Of a DNA stretch of 64,000 nucleotides, positions 18,901 through 27,120 are shown in pieces. Position 1 is the stretch's first letter. Each line of letters opens with the position of its first letter. The translations under genes were made by a program, and so were the position numbers. Below the pieces are notes generated by a model, which was not told the DNA's origin, did no database searches, and saw only the letters and a list, made by a program, of their open reading frames with translations. The stretch covers positions 124,001 through 188,000 of the forward strand of contig NZ_JBBUTI010000008.1 in assembly GCF_038066635.1 (NCBI RefSeq). The letters are read 5' to 3'. The DNA is from Ideonella margarita (GTDB lineage Bacteria > Pseudomonadota > Gammaproteobacteria > Burkholderiales > Burkholderiaceae_C).

Positions 18901-20108
18901 CGCACCTGCGGAGGCAGCGGCAGACGCTCGGCCAGCTGCGCCAGCATGCCCACATCGAGCCGGTCGGCGCTCAGCTCGCCACTGCGCACGGGCGCGTCGG
19001 CCGGGCCCGGCAGGGTCAGGTTCTGGGCCTGCTGCCAGCGCAGGCTGAAGCGGCTGTCGGGCCAGTGCAGGCCGTCAGCGGTAGAGAAACTCAGGTGCTG
19101 GCCGGAGATGCTGACGCTGTCCGCGCTGCGCGACAGGGCCACCCGCCCGGTGACCCGCTGCAGCGCCAGCGGCGCCAGGCCCTTGGCCAGCCGCATGCTC
19201 ACCGCGTCCAGGCCCACATCCAGCGTGGCCGCGCGCCACTGGCCGCGCACCACGTCCAGCCACAGCCGCAGCGCGCCGTCGCCTTCACGCAGCTCGAAGG
19301 GCAAATCCACATGGCGGTGCAGCGCGGCCACGTCGGCACGCGGCAGATCGGCATGCAGCGTGCCCGACCAGCGCTGCCAGTCACCGGCGCGCGCCAGCAG
19401 CGGCTGGGTGAAGCGGCCCTGCACGCTGAAGCGCTCGCCCCAGCCGTCGGGCGGCGTGGCGTCCAGGCGCAGGTCGTGGTCACGCAGGCCGTTGCGCAGC
19501 ACCAGGTCGGTGTCAGACAGGGTCAGCGCGGGCGCATCCCGCTGCTCGTCGATCCAGCGCAGCTTGCCGTGGCGGATGACGATCTCGCGCTGCTGGAACA
19601 ACCAGTCGAGGCCGTCGGTGGTGTCCACCGAGGCGCCGCCTTCCATGTCGAGCCCGCCCACATGCCAGCGGCCGGCGCGGTCGCGGCGCACTTCGAGCTG
19701 CGCCCCGTCGATGTAAAGCTGGCCCAGGCGCAGGCGCAGCGTCAGCAGGGTTTGCACCGAAACCGCCGCCGAGACCTGCGGCAGGCGCACCGCCTGGCGC
19801 CCCTGGGCATCTGACAAGGACACGTCGTGCAGCGTGAGCGCAGGCAGCCAGCTGCCCGTGGTGACCTCCATCCGGCCGATGCGCACCGGCAGGCCGAGCG
19901 CCGCGCTGGCACGGGCTTCCACCTCAGGGCGCCATTCGTCGATGTGCGGCAAAATCCCCCAATGCAGTGTCAGCCACCCAAGAAGGGCTACGCTCCACAC
20001 CATGAACACCGTCCATGCCGTCAGTCGCAGCAGCTTGCGTAGCAGCCGCGAACGCATCAGGCTGCGAGCAACAGGGGCACGGACAGTGGCAGAGGAAAAC
20101 AAAGGCAT
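15969..20108 (-). CDS. yhdP: YhdP-family AsmA-like envelope protein
   Basis: 1379 residues from the ATG at 20106-20108; a start at 20057 (MRSRLLRK) is also possible, and the longer frame to 20225 is unlikely. One N-terminal membrane helix (LTAWTVFMVWSVALLGWLTL) is followed by a very long periplasmic part of repeated beta-rich segments (RIGRMEVTTGSWLPALTLHD, SNLNFKVRGDLWRFPFD, DWSAMTGSMNMQLEGGQFLK) and a conserved end (GLGTFLAQVFLRKP). YhdP with TamB and YdbH forms the set of AsmA-like bridges thought to carry phospholipids from inner to outer membrane. It is divergent from glnE with a 135-bp gap, and followed by the Nit-type gene. Confidence 0.9.
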   Translation of the reverse strand: MPLFSSATVRAPVARSLMRSRLLRKLLRLTAWTVFMVWSVALLGWLTLHWGILPHIDEWRPEVEARASAALGLPVRIGRMEVTTGSWLPALTLHDVSLSDAQGRQAVRLPQVSAAVSVQTLLTLRLRLGQLYIDGAQLEVRRDRAGRWHVGGLDMEGGASVDTTDGLDWLFQQREIVIRHGKLRWIDEQRDAPALTLSDTDLVLRNGLRDHDLRLDATPPDGWGERFSVQGRFTQPLLARAGDWQRWSGTLHADLPRADVAALHRHVDLPFELREGDGALRLWLDVVRGQWRAATLDVGLDAVSMRLAKGLAPLALQRVTGRVALSRSADSVSISGQHLSFSTADGLHWPDSRFSLRWQQAQNLTLPGPADAPVRSGELSADRLDVGMLAQLAERLPLPPQVRQGLEDTAPEGVLSGLQVQWTGSPEAPSKYRVRGQIDGLSIASLASSEAGGVGRPGWRDASLVIDAHEAGGLARLTLTDGALDLPGVFEDPVVPLTHFSSRLNWQIKPGKPVAGAAPGVMPPPAIELQVNDVQFANADAQGELQARWRTGDGTGFGTGGRFPGLIELTGVVRKGAAVKVARYLPVGIGADVRQYVTQAVREGTVSNLNFKVRGDLWRFPFDRSRDGDFRIAGRVEGVTLAYVPGNDHGDPAWPAFTQVQGELVFDKASMSIRGAQGRIWGSELRGVNGGIKDLLHQPVLVLDGQVRGPVADGLHYVAATPIGSWLQNALRDTTATGNMDLKLGLSIPLDDSARTTVKGQLQLAGSDVRIRPDLPLFAGTKGRIDFSDKAFSLNNLAVRVLGGDATLDGGLGADGSLKFNLQGQATAEALRKSPELGGLQRLAERMSGHAPYRLQLALRGSKPEFTLTSPLIGMALDLPAPLHKPAEVSWPLRVQTVLSGDPVGSRDTLRVELGSQAQAEFQRDLTGPWPRVQRGAVAVGEPLPAPAPGQVLAHLKVGALNVDAWSELARALQGPAAAASADGFSAQALASYQPTDVQLRASELLVEGRTLRQVQIEAQHRQGTDGALWRATVQSEQAQGQLEFKPAAGTQAARFHARLSRLALPPSDADAVDSLLDQASSSVPALDIVVDDFELRGRKLGRLEVEAQVRGVDGRDWRLSRFSLGVPEARLSGSGQWVGGARRRMTMDFKLDMSDGGALLDRLGMGGVVRGGKGRMQGQLAWNGSPLAPDWSAMTGSMNMQLEGGQFLKAELGAARVLGVLSLQSLPRRFLLDFRDVFQQGFSFDSVGGDVTLADGLARTRNLRIRGVQAVVLVEGQADLRRETQDLHMYVVPELNAGTASLYYATINPAIGLGTFLAQVFLRKPLMQASTREFQVTGAWSDPQVTAIERNANSPIPDTEEPATAAPAAAASAPPRMP

Positions 20109-20243
20109 GAATTCGGTATCTGGGCGACCTGAACCCTGCGCATGATTCGCAAAGGTGATGCAGTGCTGCCGCCAACCCCGATGCAGCGGGGCGAGGCAAT
20201 CTAGCACAGACCCCTTCCCTGACACTCGGTTCCATCCCCCGCC

Positions 20244-22970
20244 GTGACTTCACCTTCGTTCACACTCGCCGACCACAGCCGTTTCGTGCAGCGGGTCCGC
20301 CGCCGCTACCACGCCGAGTTGCCGCTGATGCCGCCGGGCGTGCCTGACGTCGCCAGCATCACCGCCCTGATCCACACGCTGCGCGAAGGCGGCCGCGCGC
20401 TGCCGTCGGCCCTGCGGGTGGCCCGCCAGCTGGTGATGGAGCGCCTGGTGGTGCTGGACGTGGAAGCCGGTGCGCCGCTGACCGACATCACGGTGCCGAT
20501 GACCCACCTGGCCGAAGCCACGCTGGAATTGGCCCTGGCCGAAGCGCGCCGCGAGGCCGACGAGCGCCACGGTGCGCCCCTGACTGACGACGGCCAGCCA
20601 ATCGATTTCTGGATCGTCGGCATGGGCAAGCTGGGTGCCCGGGAATTGAATGTCTCCTCGGACATCGACCTGATCTATGTCTACGAGGAAAGCGGCCAGA
20701 CCACCGGGCCGCAGGTCGTCAGTGCGCATGAGTACTTCAGCCTGGTGGCGAAGAAGCTCTACACGCTGATCGGCGACGTGACCGAAGACGGCTTTGTCTT
20801 CCGGGTCGACCTGGCGCTGCGCCCGAACGGCAACTCGGGCCCGCCGGTGGTGAGCCTGGCGATGCTGGAAGAGTATTTCCTGGTGCAGGGCCGCGAGTGG
20901 GAGCGCTTCGCCTGGCTGAAAAGCCGCGTCGTGGCCCCGCGCGAGAGCGTCACCAGCGGCCGCGCGCTGCAGCTGCGCTCGCTGGTCACGCCGTTTGTCT
21001 ACCGCAAGTACCTCGACTATTCGGTGTTTGAAGGCCTGCGCCAGCTGCACCGCAAGATCCGCGAAGAAGCCCAGCGCCGCGCCGCCGGCCGGCCTGAACG
21101 CGCGAATGACGTGAAGCTGTCGCGCGGCGGCATCCGCGAAATCGAGTTCACCGTGCAGTTGCTGCAGGTGGCGCGTGGCGGGCAGTTCCCGGAGATCCGC
21201 ACCCGCTCGACCCTGAAGGGCCTCGACAAGCTCGCCGCGTCGGGCCTGATGAAGGTCGACACCGCCCGCAAGCTGGCCGACGCCTACATCTTTCTGCGGC
21301 AGGTGGAACACCGCATCCAGTTCCTCGACGACCAGCAGACCCACCTGCTGCCCACCGCCGACGCCGATCTGGGCTGGATCGCCGCGAGCATGCAGCTGGC
21401 CTGCACGGCCGATACCTGCCAGCTGCTCGACCGCCTCGGCGAGGTGCGCGAGCTGGTGGCCACGGAATTTGACGCCCTGCTGCACGACGGCCAGGCGCCG
21501 AGCCCGCGCAGCCCGGGCGGCACCTGCCGCAGCTGCGTCACGCCGCAGCCACTCGACAGCGACGTGCTGCTGGAGAAGCTGCCGCCGGAGCTGGCCGAGC
21601 GCGTGCGCCCGTTCTCCGCCAGCCCGCGTGTGCAGGCGCTGCGTGACGAAAGCAAGCTGCGCCTGGGCAAGCTGGTGTGGCGCGCCGCCTGCAGCGTGGC
21701 CGACGGGCAATGCACGATGAACGCCGCCGTGCGCTTCGTGGACTGGCTGGAGCCGCTGCTGCGCCGCGAAAGTTACCTCGCCCTGCTGGTGGAACGCCCC
21801 GAGGTGCACAAGCGCCTGCTGCGTCTGCTGGGCCTGGCGCGCTGGCCGATGCAGTACCTGTTGCGCCATCCGGGCGTGATTGATGAGCTGGCCGACGAGC
21901 GGCAGATCGCCGAGCGTTTTGACCGCGCCGGCTTCACCGCCGACCTGAACGAGCGACACGCCGCCTGGGTGCGCTCGGGCGAAGCCGACGAAGGCCTGCT
22001 GCTGGATACCCTGCGCCGCGCCCACCATGCCGAAGTCTTCCGCACGCTGGTGCGTGACGTGGAGCAACGCATCACCGTGGAGCAGGTGGCCGATGACCTG
22101 TCGGCGCTGGCCGACGCCACGCTGGACTGCACCGTGCGCTGGGCCTGGTCGCACCTGAAACAACGCCACCGCGACGAGCCGCAGTTCGCCGTCATCGCCT
22201 ACGGCAAGCTGGGCGGGCTGGAGCTGGGCTACGGCAGCGATCTGGACGTCGTGTTCCTCTACGACGACGCCGATGAGGCCGACCCCGACAAGGCCCAGGA
22301 GGTGTACGGCGCCTTTGCCCGCAAGCTGGTGCCCTGGCTGACCCTGCGCACCGCCGCCGGCGAGCTGTTCGACATCGACACCGCGCTGCGCCCCAACGGC
22401 AACTCCGGCCTGCTGGTGACGAGCATCGGCTCCTTCGAGAACTACCAGATCGGCCGCGGCAGCAACACCGCCTGGACCTGGGAGCACCAGGCCATCACGC
22501 GGGCCCGCTGCTGTGCGGGCAGCCCGCGTCTGGCCGAGCGCTTCGAGGCCACGCGCCGCGCGGTGATGTGCGCCGAGCGTGACCCGGCCGCCCTGCGTGA
22601 AGAAGTGCGGGCGATGCGCGAGAAGGTGCGCGGCGCCCACCCGGTGAAGGCCGGCCGCTTCGACGTGAAGCAGAGCGTGGGCGGCATGATGGACGCGGAG
22701 TTCGCGGTGCAGTACCTGGTGCTGTCGCAATCGGCGCGCCACCCTTCGCTGCAAGACAACGCCGGCAACATCGCCCTGCTGCAACGCGCTGAGGTGGCAG
22801 GCCTGCTGCCTGCCGGCGTGGGCCAGGCCGCCGCCGACGCCTACCGAGAGCTGCGCCGCGCGCAGCACCGGGCGCGCCTGGACGAGCAGCCCACCCAGTT
22901 CGAGCCCGAACTGCTGGCCCGCGAACACGACGCCATCGTGGCCCTTTGGCAGGCGGTGTTTGTTGACTGA
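20244..22970 (+). CDS. glnE: Bifunctional glutamine synthetase adenylyltransferase/removase
   Basis: 908 residues, near the usual 920-950. Two nucleotidyltransferase domains are visible. The N-terminal deadenylylase shows IVGMGKLGARELNVSSDIDL and RVDLALRPNGNSGP; the C-terminal adenylylase shows AYGKLGGLELGYGSDLDVVF and DIDTALRPNGNSGLLV, each with its Asp-x-Asp metal site. Helical GlnE linker domains follow each. The enzyme switches glutamine synthetase off and on by adding or removing AMP on a Tyr, under PII control. Start is the GTG at 20244, preceded by no strong ribosome-binding site. Downstream is a rhombosortase-like gene 20 bp away. Confidence 0.96.
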   Translation: MTSPSFTLADHSRFVQRVRRRYHAELPLMPPGVPDVASITALIHTLREGGRALPSALRVARQLVMERLVVLDVEAGAPLTDITVPMTHLAEATLELALAEARREADERHGAPLTDDGQPIDFWIVGMGKLGARELNVSSDIDLIYVYEESGQTTGPQVVSAHEYFSLVAKKLYTLIGDVTEDGFVFRVDLALRPNGNSGPPVVSLAMLEEYFLVQGREWERFAWLKSRVVAPRESVTSGRALQLRSLVTPFVYRKYLDYSVFEGLRQLHRKIREEAQRRAAGRPERANDVKLSRGGIREIEFTVQLLQVARGGQFPEIRTRSTLKGLDKLAASGLMKVDTARKLADAYIFLRQVEHRIQFLDDQQTHLLPTADADLGWIAASMQLACTADTCQLLDRLGEVRELVATEFDALLHDGQAPSPRSPGGTCRSCVTPQPLDSDVLLEKLPPELAERVRPFSASPRVQALRDESKLRLGKLVWRAACSVADGQCTMNAAVRFVDWLEPLLRRESYLALLVERPEVHKRLLRLLGLARWPMQYLLRHPGVIDELADERQIAERFDRAGFTADLNERHAAWVRSGEADEGLLLDTLRRAHHAEVFRTLVRDVEQRITVEQVADDLSALADATLDCTVRWAWSHLKQRHRDEPQFAVIAYGKLGGLELGYGSDLDVVFLYDDADEADPDKAQEVYGAFARKLVPWLTLRTAAGELFDIDTALRPNGNSGLLVTSIGSFENYQIGRGSNTAWTWEHQAITRARCCAGSPRLAERFEATRRAVMCAERDPAALREEVRAMREKVRGAHPVKAGRFDVKQSVGGMMDAEFAVQYLVLSQSARHPSLQDNAGNIALLQRAEVAGLLPAGVGQAAADAYRELRRAQHRARLDEQPTQFEPELLAREHDAIVALWQAVFVD

Positions 22971-22990
22971 GCTGCCGACGCAGTGGCGTG

Positions 22991-23626
22991 ATGGTGTTGC
23001 GTAAGCCCGCCGCCCGGAGCGGCATCCTGGCTTGGGGCGGCTTGACCGCGCTGCTGGCCGCCAGCTGCCTGCTTGCCGCCGCCACCACCGGCCTGGCCAC
23101 CCCCGACGCCCGCTTCGACTGGCAACCGGCCCTGGCCGCCATCCAGCCCTGGCGCGCTTTCACCGCGGCGCTGCTGCACTGGAGCCCGCAACACCTGGCC
23201 ATGAACCTGGCCAGCCTGCTGCTGCTGGCCTGGCTGGCCCACCGCGCCAACGCCGGCCTGCGCGATGCCGTGGCCTGGGGCCTGGCCTGGCCGCTCACCC
23301 AGCTCGGCCTGCTGGCCCGACCGGACCTGACCCACTACGCCGGTCTCTCGGGCGTGGTGCATGCCGGCGCTGCGGTGCTGGCCTGGCGGCTGCTGGCGCA
23401 GCGGCAGATGCGCCCGAGGTTGATCGGCGTACTGCTGGCCGCCGGGCTGGTGGTGAAGCTGCTGAGTGAGCAGCCCTGGGCCGCCGCGGTGCAAGCCGTG
23501 CCGGGCTGGGACTTCGCATTGGCGCCCTGGGCGCACTTGTCTGGCGCGGTGGCGGGGCTGTGCTGCGCGGCTGTGGTCTCATGCTGGCCCGACCGCCCGG
23601 ATACGTCCACCCACACGCCCACCTGA
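22991..23626 (+). CDS. Rhombosortase-like intramembrane serine protease
   Basis: 211 residues with six or so membrane helices. Rhomboid-type features: an RAFTAALLHWSPQHLAMNLA segment (oxyanion-side His and Asn in HxxxN), the nucleophile Ser in YAGLSGVVHAG, and the catalytic His in WAHLSGAVAGL. The compact size and the GLSGVVHAG/HLSGAVAG pair fit rhombosortases, which cut the C-terminal GlyGly-CTERM tail of exported proteins so they can be released or modified at the surface. No protein in this window carries such a tail. The ATG at 22991 is used (a GTG lies just before it). It is 20 bp after glnE and overlaps the EamA gene by one base (TGATG). Confidence 0.8.
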   Translation: MVLRKPAARSGILAWGGLTALLAASCLLAAATTGLATPDARFDWQPALAAIQPWRAFTAALLHWSPQHLAMNLASLLLLAWLAHRANAGLRDAVAWGLAWPLTQLGLLARPDLTHYAGLSGVVHAGAAVLAWRLLAQRQMRPRLIGVLLAAGLVVKLLSEQPWAAAVQAVPGWDFALAPWAHLSGAVAGLCCAAVVSCWPDRPDTSTHTPT

Positions 23627-24534
23627 TGACCCAACGCCGCACCGACCTCGACACCTTCGCCATCACCTGCCTGGTGTGCTGCTGCGCGCTGTGGGGCCTG
23701 AACCAGGTGGCCACCAAGGTGGCGCTGAGCGAAGTGCCGCCGCTGCTGCAGGCCGGCCTGCGCTCACTCGGTGCGGCGTCGTTGTTGTGGCTGTGGGCGC
23801 GCCGGCAGGGCATTCCGCTGTGGCCGGAGCGCCGGATGTGGCGCGGCGGCCTGCTGGCCGGCAGCCTGTTCGCGGCCGAGTTCGCCTGCATCTTCATCGG
23901 CCTGCAATTCACCACGGCCTCGCGCATGGTGGTGTTCATCTACCTCGCGCCTTTCATCGTGGCGCTGGCCATGCCGCTGCTGTCGCCGTCAGAGCGGCTG
24001 CGGGGCTGGCAATGGGTCGGCCTGGGCGCCGCATTCGCCGGGGTGGTGAGCGCCTTCGCCGAAGGCTTCAGCGCCCCGGCCGCTGGCCCGATGCAGTGGC
24101 TGGGCGATGCCCTGGGCGTGGCCGCCGCCGTGGGCTGGGCCGGCACGACGCTGACCATCCGCGGCACCGCGCTGTCGAAGGCGCCCCCCGAGCAGACCTT
24201 GATGTTCCAGCTGCTGGTGTCGGGCACCTTGCTGCTGGGCGCCGCCTTGCTGCATGGCGAGCGCTGGCCGGCCGGTGGCATCAGCCCGCTGGTGGCGGGC
24301 TCGCTGGTATTCCAGACCGGCATCGTCACCTTCGCCAGTTACCTGGTGTGGTTCTGGATGTTGCGCCACTACCCGGCCACCAAGGTCTCGGCCTTCACCT
24401 TGCTGACACCGGTCTTCGGCCTGTTCGCGGGCGTGCTGCTGCTGAACGAGCCGCTCACGCTGCGACTGATGCTGGCCCTGGCCACCGTGGCCGCGGGCAT
24501 TGCACTGGTCAGCCGGCCCCCGAGACAACCCTGA
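23626..24534 (+). CDS. EamA-family (DMT superfamily) permease
   Basis: 302 residues, ten predicted membrane helices in two EamA repeats. Landmarks: CALWGLNQVATKVAL at the first helix, FTTASRMVVFIYLAPFIVAL at the end of repeat one, and YPATKVSAFTLLTPVFGLFA with LNEPLTLRLM in repeat two. These exporters move amino acids, sugars or metabolites; the substrate is not predictable. The ATG at 23626 overlaps the stop of the rhombosortase-like gene (TGATG), so it is translationally coupled. An upstream in-frame start at 23560 lies inside the previous gene and is less likely. Confidence 0.88.
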   Translation: MTQRRTDLDTFAITCLVCCCALWGLNQVATKVALSEVPPLLQAGLRSLGAASLLWLWARRQGIPLWPERRMWRGGLLAGSLFAAEFACIFIGLQFTTASRMVVFIYLAPFIVALAMPLLSPSERLRGWQWVGLGAAFAGVVSAFAEGFSAPAAGPMQWLGDALGVAAAVGWAGTTLTIRGTALSKAPPEQTLMFQLLVSGTLLLGAALLHGERWPAGGISPLVAGSLVFQTGIVTFASYLVWFWMLRHYPATKVSAFTLLTPVFGLFAGVLLLNEPLTLRLMLALATVAAGIALVSRPPRQP

Positions 24535-24613
24535 GGCTGTCGCCTTGGCGCCAGAAAGTGGCCTGCACCGCGCCTAGACTGGCCGGCTTCGCCCCTTTTT
24601 TCCTGGAGCCCTC

Positions 24614-25288
24614 ATGATCACGCTTTGCGGTTTTGCCCTCTCGAACTACTACAACAAGGTCAAGCTGGTGCTGCTCGAAAAGGGCATCCCCTTCACCGAA
24701 GAGCGCGTGATGACGGGCAGCAAGGACGAGGCCGTGCTGGGCGCGTCACCGCTGGCCAAGGTGCCGTTCATCCGCCTGGCGGACGGCTCGGCCCTGTGCG
24801 AGAGCGAAGTCATCGTCCAGTACCTGGAAGACCTGCACCCCACGCCGGCCCTGATGCCCGCTGACGCCCTGGCCCGCGCCAAGGTGCGCGAGCTCACCAC
24901 CTACATCGAGCTGCACCTGGAACTGGTGGCGCGCGAGCTGTATGGCCAGGCGTTTTTTGGCGGCACCGTGAGCGAGGCCAACCAGGCCCGCGTGCGCAAG
25001 CAGCTCGAAAAGAACGTGGTGGCTTTCCGTCGCCTGGCCAAGTTCGCCCCGTATGTGGCCGGCGACAGCTTCACCACCGCCGACGCCGCCGCCTGGGTGT
25101 CGCTGCCGCTGGTGGCGCTGGCCAGCAAGCTGGTGCTGGGGGTCGACCTGCTCGCCGAAGGCGGCGTCGACTGGAAAGCCCACGCCAAGCTGATCGGCGA
25201 GCGCCCGCACGCCCAGGCCGTGGCGGCAGACCGCAAGCGCGCCCAGGAAGAACAACTCGCCGCCGTGAAGGCCCGCGCCGAGGGCTGA
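24614..25288 (+). CDS. Glutathione S-transferase family protein
   Basis: 224 residues. N-terminal thioredoxin-like domain: ITLCGFALSNYYNKVKLVLL, then KVPFIRLADG with the cis-Pro and ALCESEVIVQYLEDLHP with the Glu-Ser pair that binds glutathione's gamma-glutamyl group. The C-terminal all-helical domain follows (about 90-215), with FTTADAAAWVSLPLV carrying the conserved N-cap Asp. Cytoplasmic detoxification or stress role; exact class unclear. CTGGAG lies 8 nt before the ATG. A strong intrinsic terminator follows about 80 bp after the stop. Confidence 0.9.
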   Translation: MITLCGFALSNYYNKVKLVLLEKGIPFTEERVMTGSKDEAVLGASPLAKVPFIRLADGSALCESEVIVQYLEDLHPTPALMPADALARAKVRELTTYIELHLELVARELYGQAFFGGTVSEANQARVRKQLEKNVVAFRRLAKFAPYVAGDSFTTADAAAWVSLPLVALASKLVLGVDLLAEGGVDWKAHAKLIGERPHAQAVAADRKRAQEEQLAAVKARAEG

Positions 25289-25370
25289 GCCCCGTCTGCC
25301 GGGTGGCCCCGCCGGGAGGCGACGGGCGGCCCGGCCCCGCTGTTTTCGCGGGCTCCACCGCATCCATCGC

Positions 25371-25403
25371 GCCCTGTTCTGCGTAAGTCAGAACAGGGCT
25401 TTC
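25371..25403 (+). terminator. Intrinsic terminator after the GST gene
   Basis: GCCCTGTTCTG-7 nt-CAGAACAGGGC forms a perfect 11-bp stem (25371-25381 with 25389-25399), followed by TTTCCCT. The T-run is short but the stem is strong. It would end the transcript arriving from the GST gene and isolate the operon that starts at 25791. Confidence 0.75.
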
Positions 25404-25790
25404 CCTCGTCACGGCAAAAATGTGAACTGATGAGTTTACAAATCGAACCGGCCGGTGCATTATTTCATCCAACGATTCGCGCCATGCATCCCGATGCCGG
25501 CTTTCACCAACTCACAAAAATTCACAGACACCGATGGAACTCTTGAACAGCTGCCTTGTCACACCACCGTGGGTTGGGTGTTGGCACTTCGGTGCCACCC
25601 CCGGTGCCGGTGGTTCTGCTGCTGGTGCCGTTTTCTTCAAGCCGCGCAGTCAGGCCGCCATCGGGCGTGCCCCCCGGGAGCATGACTCCTCCTCCCTCCC
25701 TCTCTCTTGGGCTTCCGGGCGCTGCGCGGCTCCTTTTTTCCCCACGGCCCAAGCCGCCCTTTCCTCTGAACACCGCACGGGGGTGCCGTC
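25404..25790 (+). other. Long gene-free leader before the lipid operon
   Basis: 387 bp with no convincing gene. It holds a promoter candidate (25435-25463), a TGGCAC-TTCG-GTGCCA hairpin at 25582-25597 with a stable UUCG-type loop, a pyrimidine-rich tract (about 25685-25712) and a T-run (25733-25738). In-frame stretches such as 25534-25794, overlapping the next ATG, look low-complexity and are not called. It may be a long untranslated leader, a small RNA locus, or a dispersed repeat; composition differs from the flanking genes. Confidence 0.5.
25435..25463 (+). promoter_or_regulatory. Candidate sigma-70 promoter for the eight-gene operon
   Basis: TTTACA (25435-25440), a 17-bp spacer and CATTAT (25458-25463) match 5/6 and 4/6 of the consensus hexamers in an AT-richer patch. 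It would give a leader of roughly 320 nt before the ATG at 25791. Confidence 0.4.
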
Positions 25791-27119
25791 ATGAACGCAC
25801 CACGCCGCCGTGTGGCTGTCATCGGCTCCGGCATCTCCGGCCTCGGTGCTGCCTGGCACCTGTCTGAAGAAGCGGATGTCACCTTGTTCGAAGCGGGCCG
25901 CCACTTTGGTGGCCATGCCAACACGGTCGACATGACGCTGCCCGGCCCCAACGGCCCGATCACCCACGGTGTGGACACCGGCTTCCTCGTCTACAACGAA
26001 CGCACCTATCCGCAGCTCATCGCGCTTTTCGAGCAGTTGCAGGTGCCCGTGGCCAAGTCCGACATGTCGTTCTCGGTGCAGGCGCCGGCCGTCGGCCTGG
26101 AGTGGAGCGGCTCTGACCTCAATACCGTGTTCGCCCAGCGCAGCAACCTGCTGCGCCCGCGCTTCTGGGGCATGCTGAGCGACATCGTCCGCTTCAACCG
26201 CCTGACCACCGCGCTGGCCGAAGCCGGCGAAGACGCCGCGCTGGCACAGCCGATCGCTGACTTCCTCAAAGAGCACCGCTTCGGCACGCTGTTCACCGAC
26301 GGCTACCTGCTGCCGATGATCGGCTGCATCTGGTCCAGCCCGACCGACCAGATGCTGAAGTTCCCGATCGGCACCTTGATCCGCTTCTGTCACAACCACG
26401 GCCTGCTGCAGGTGGCCAATCGGCCGCAGTGGTACACGGTGGAAGGTGGCTCGCGCAACTATGTGCAGCGCATGCTGCCGCGCATCCACGATGCCCGCCT
26501 GATGTGCCCGGTGCATGCGGTGCGCCGCCAGCCACCCGACAGCGGTGAATCCGGCGTACTCATCGACAGCCCGCGCGGCACCGAGCGTTTCGACGAAGTC
26601 GTGCTGGCTTGCCACACCAACCAGAGCCTGTCCCTGCTGGCTGATGCCACCGCCGCCGAGCGCGCGGTGCTGGGCGGCATCAAGTACCAGGCCAACCGCG
26701 CGGTGCTGCACACCGACACCGCCGTGCTGCCGAAGCGACCGCTGGCCTGGGCCGCCTGGAACTACGAACGTGCACCCGACCAGGCCCGCGAATCGAGCGC
26801 TGTCTGCCTGCACTACCTGCTGAACCGCCTGCAGCCGCTGCCGTGGCAGACGCCGGTGGTGGTGTCGCTGAACCCGGTCCGTGAGATCGACCCGGCCAAG
26901 GTGCACGCGGTCATCGACTACGACCACCCGGTGTTTGATCTGGCCGCCGTGGCTGCGCAGCAGCGCCTGCCTGAAATCCAGGGCCACTCGCATGTATGGT
27001 TCTGCGGCGCCTGGACGCGCTACGGCTTCCATGAAGACGGCCTGATGTCGGGTCGGGCCGTGGCCGATGCCTTGCGTGCCCGGTGGGCCAACGCGCCCGC
27101 AGAACGGGAAAGTGCCTGA
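25791..27119 (+). CDS. FAD-dependent oxidoreductase (COG2907-type, flavin amine oxidase fold)
   Basis: 442 residues. The N-terminus carries a Rossmann FAD motif (VAVIGSGISGLGAAWHLSEE) followed by the Glu-Ala-Gly-Arg pair of amine-oxidase-like flavoproteins (TLFEAGRHFGGHANTVD). The C-terminus has VWFCGAWTRYGFHEDGLMSG, the FAD-binding finish. In other bacteria this protein is encoded next to DUF1365 and cyclopropane-synthase-like genes; relatives in that setting are linked to desaturation of methylated fatty acyl chains (UfaD in the furan fatty acid pathway), which is an inference here. It is the first gene of an eight-gene operon with 1-bp spacing to the next gene. Confidence 0.85.
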   Translation: MNAPRRRVAVIGSGISGLGAAWHLSEEADVTLFEAGRHFGGHANTVDMTLPGPNGPITHGVDTGFLVYNERTYPQLIALFEQLQVPVAKSDMSFSVQAPAVGLEWSGSDLNTVFAQRSNLLRPRFWGMLSDIVRFNRLTTALAEAGEDAALAQPIADFLKEHRFGTLFTDGYLLPMIGCIWSSPTDQMLKFPIGTLIRFCHNHGLLQVANRPQWYTVEGGSRNYVQRMLPRIHDARLMCPVHAVRRQPPDSGESGVLIDSPRGTERFDEVVLACHTNQSLSLLADATAAERAVLGGIKYQANRAVLHTDTAVLPKRPLAWAAWNYERAPDQARESSAVCLHYLLNRLQPLPWQTPVVVSLNPVREIDPAKVHAVIDYDHPVFDLAAVAAQQRLPEIQGHSHVWFCGAWTRYGFHEDGLMSGRAVADALRARWANAPAERESA

Positions 27120-27120
27120 C

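Noticed and set aside
20250..22928. An 892-codon open frame on the minus strand across glnE
   Set aside because: It is a shadow of glnE: His-, Gln- and Ala-rich with no recognisable domain.
25534..25794. 86-codon frame overlapping the start of the lipid operon
   Set aside because: Low-complexity composition, no ribosome-binding site and no family resemblance; kept only as part of the leader description.
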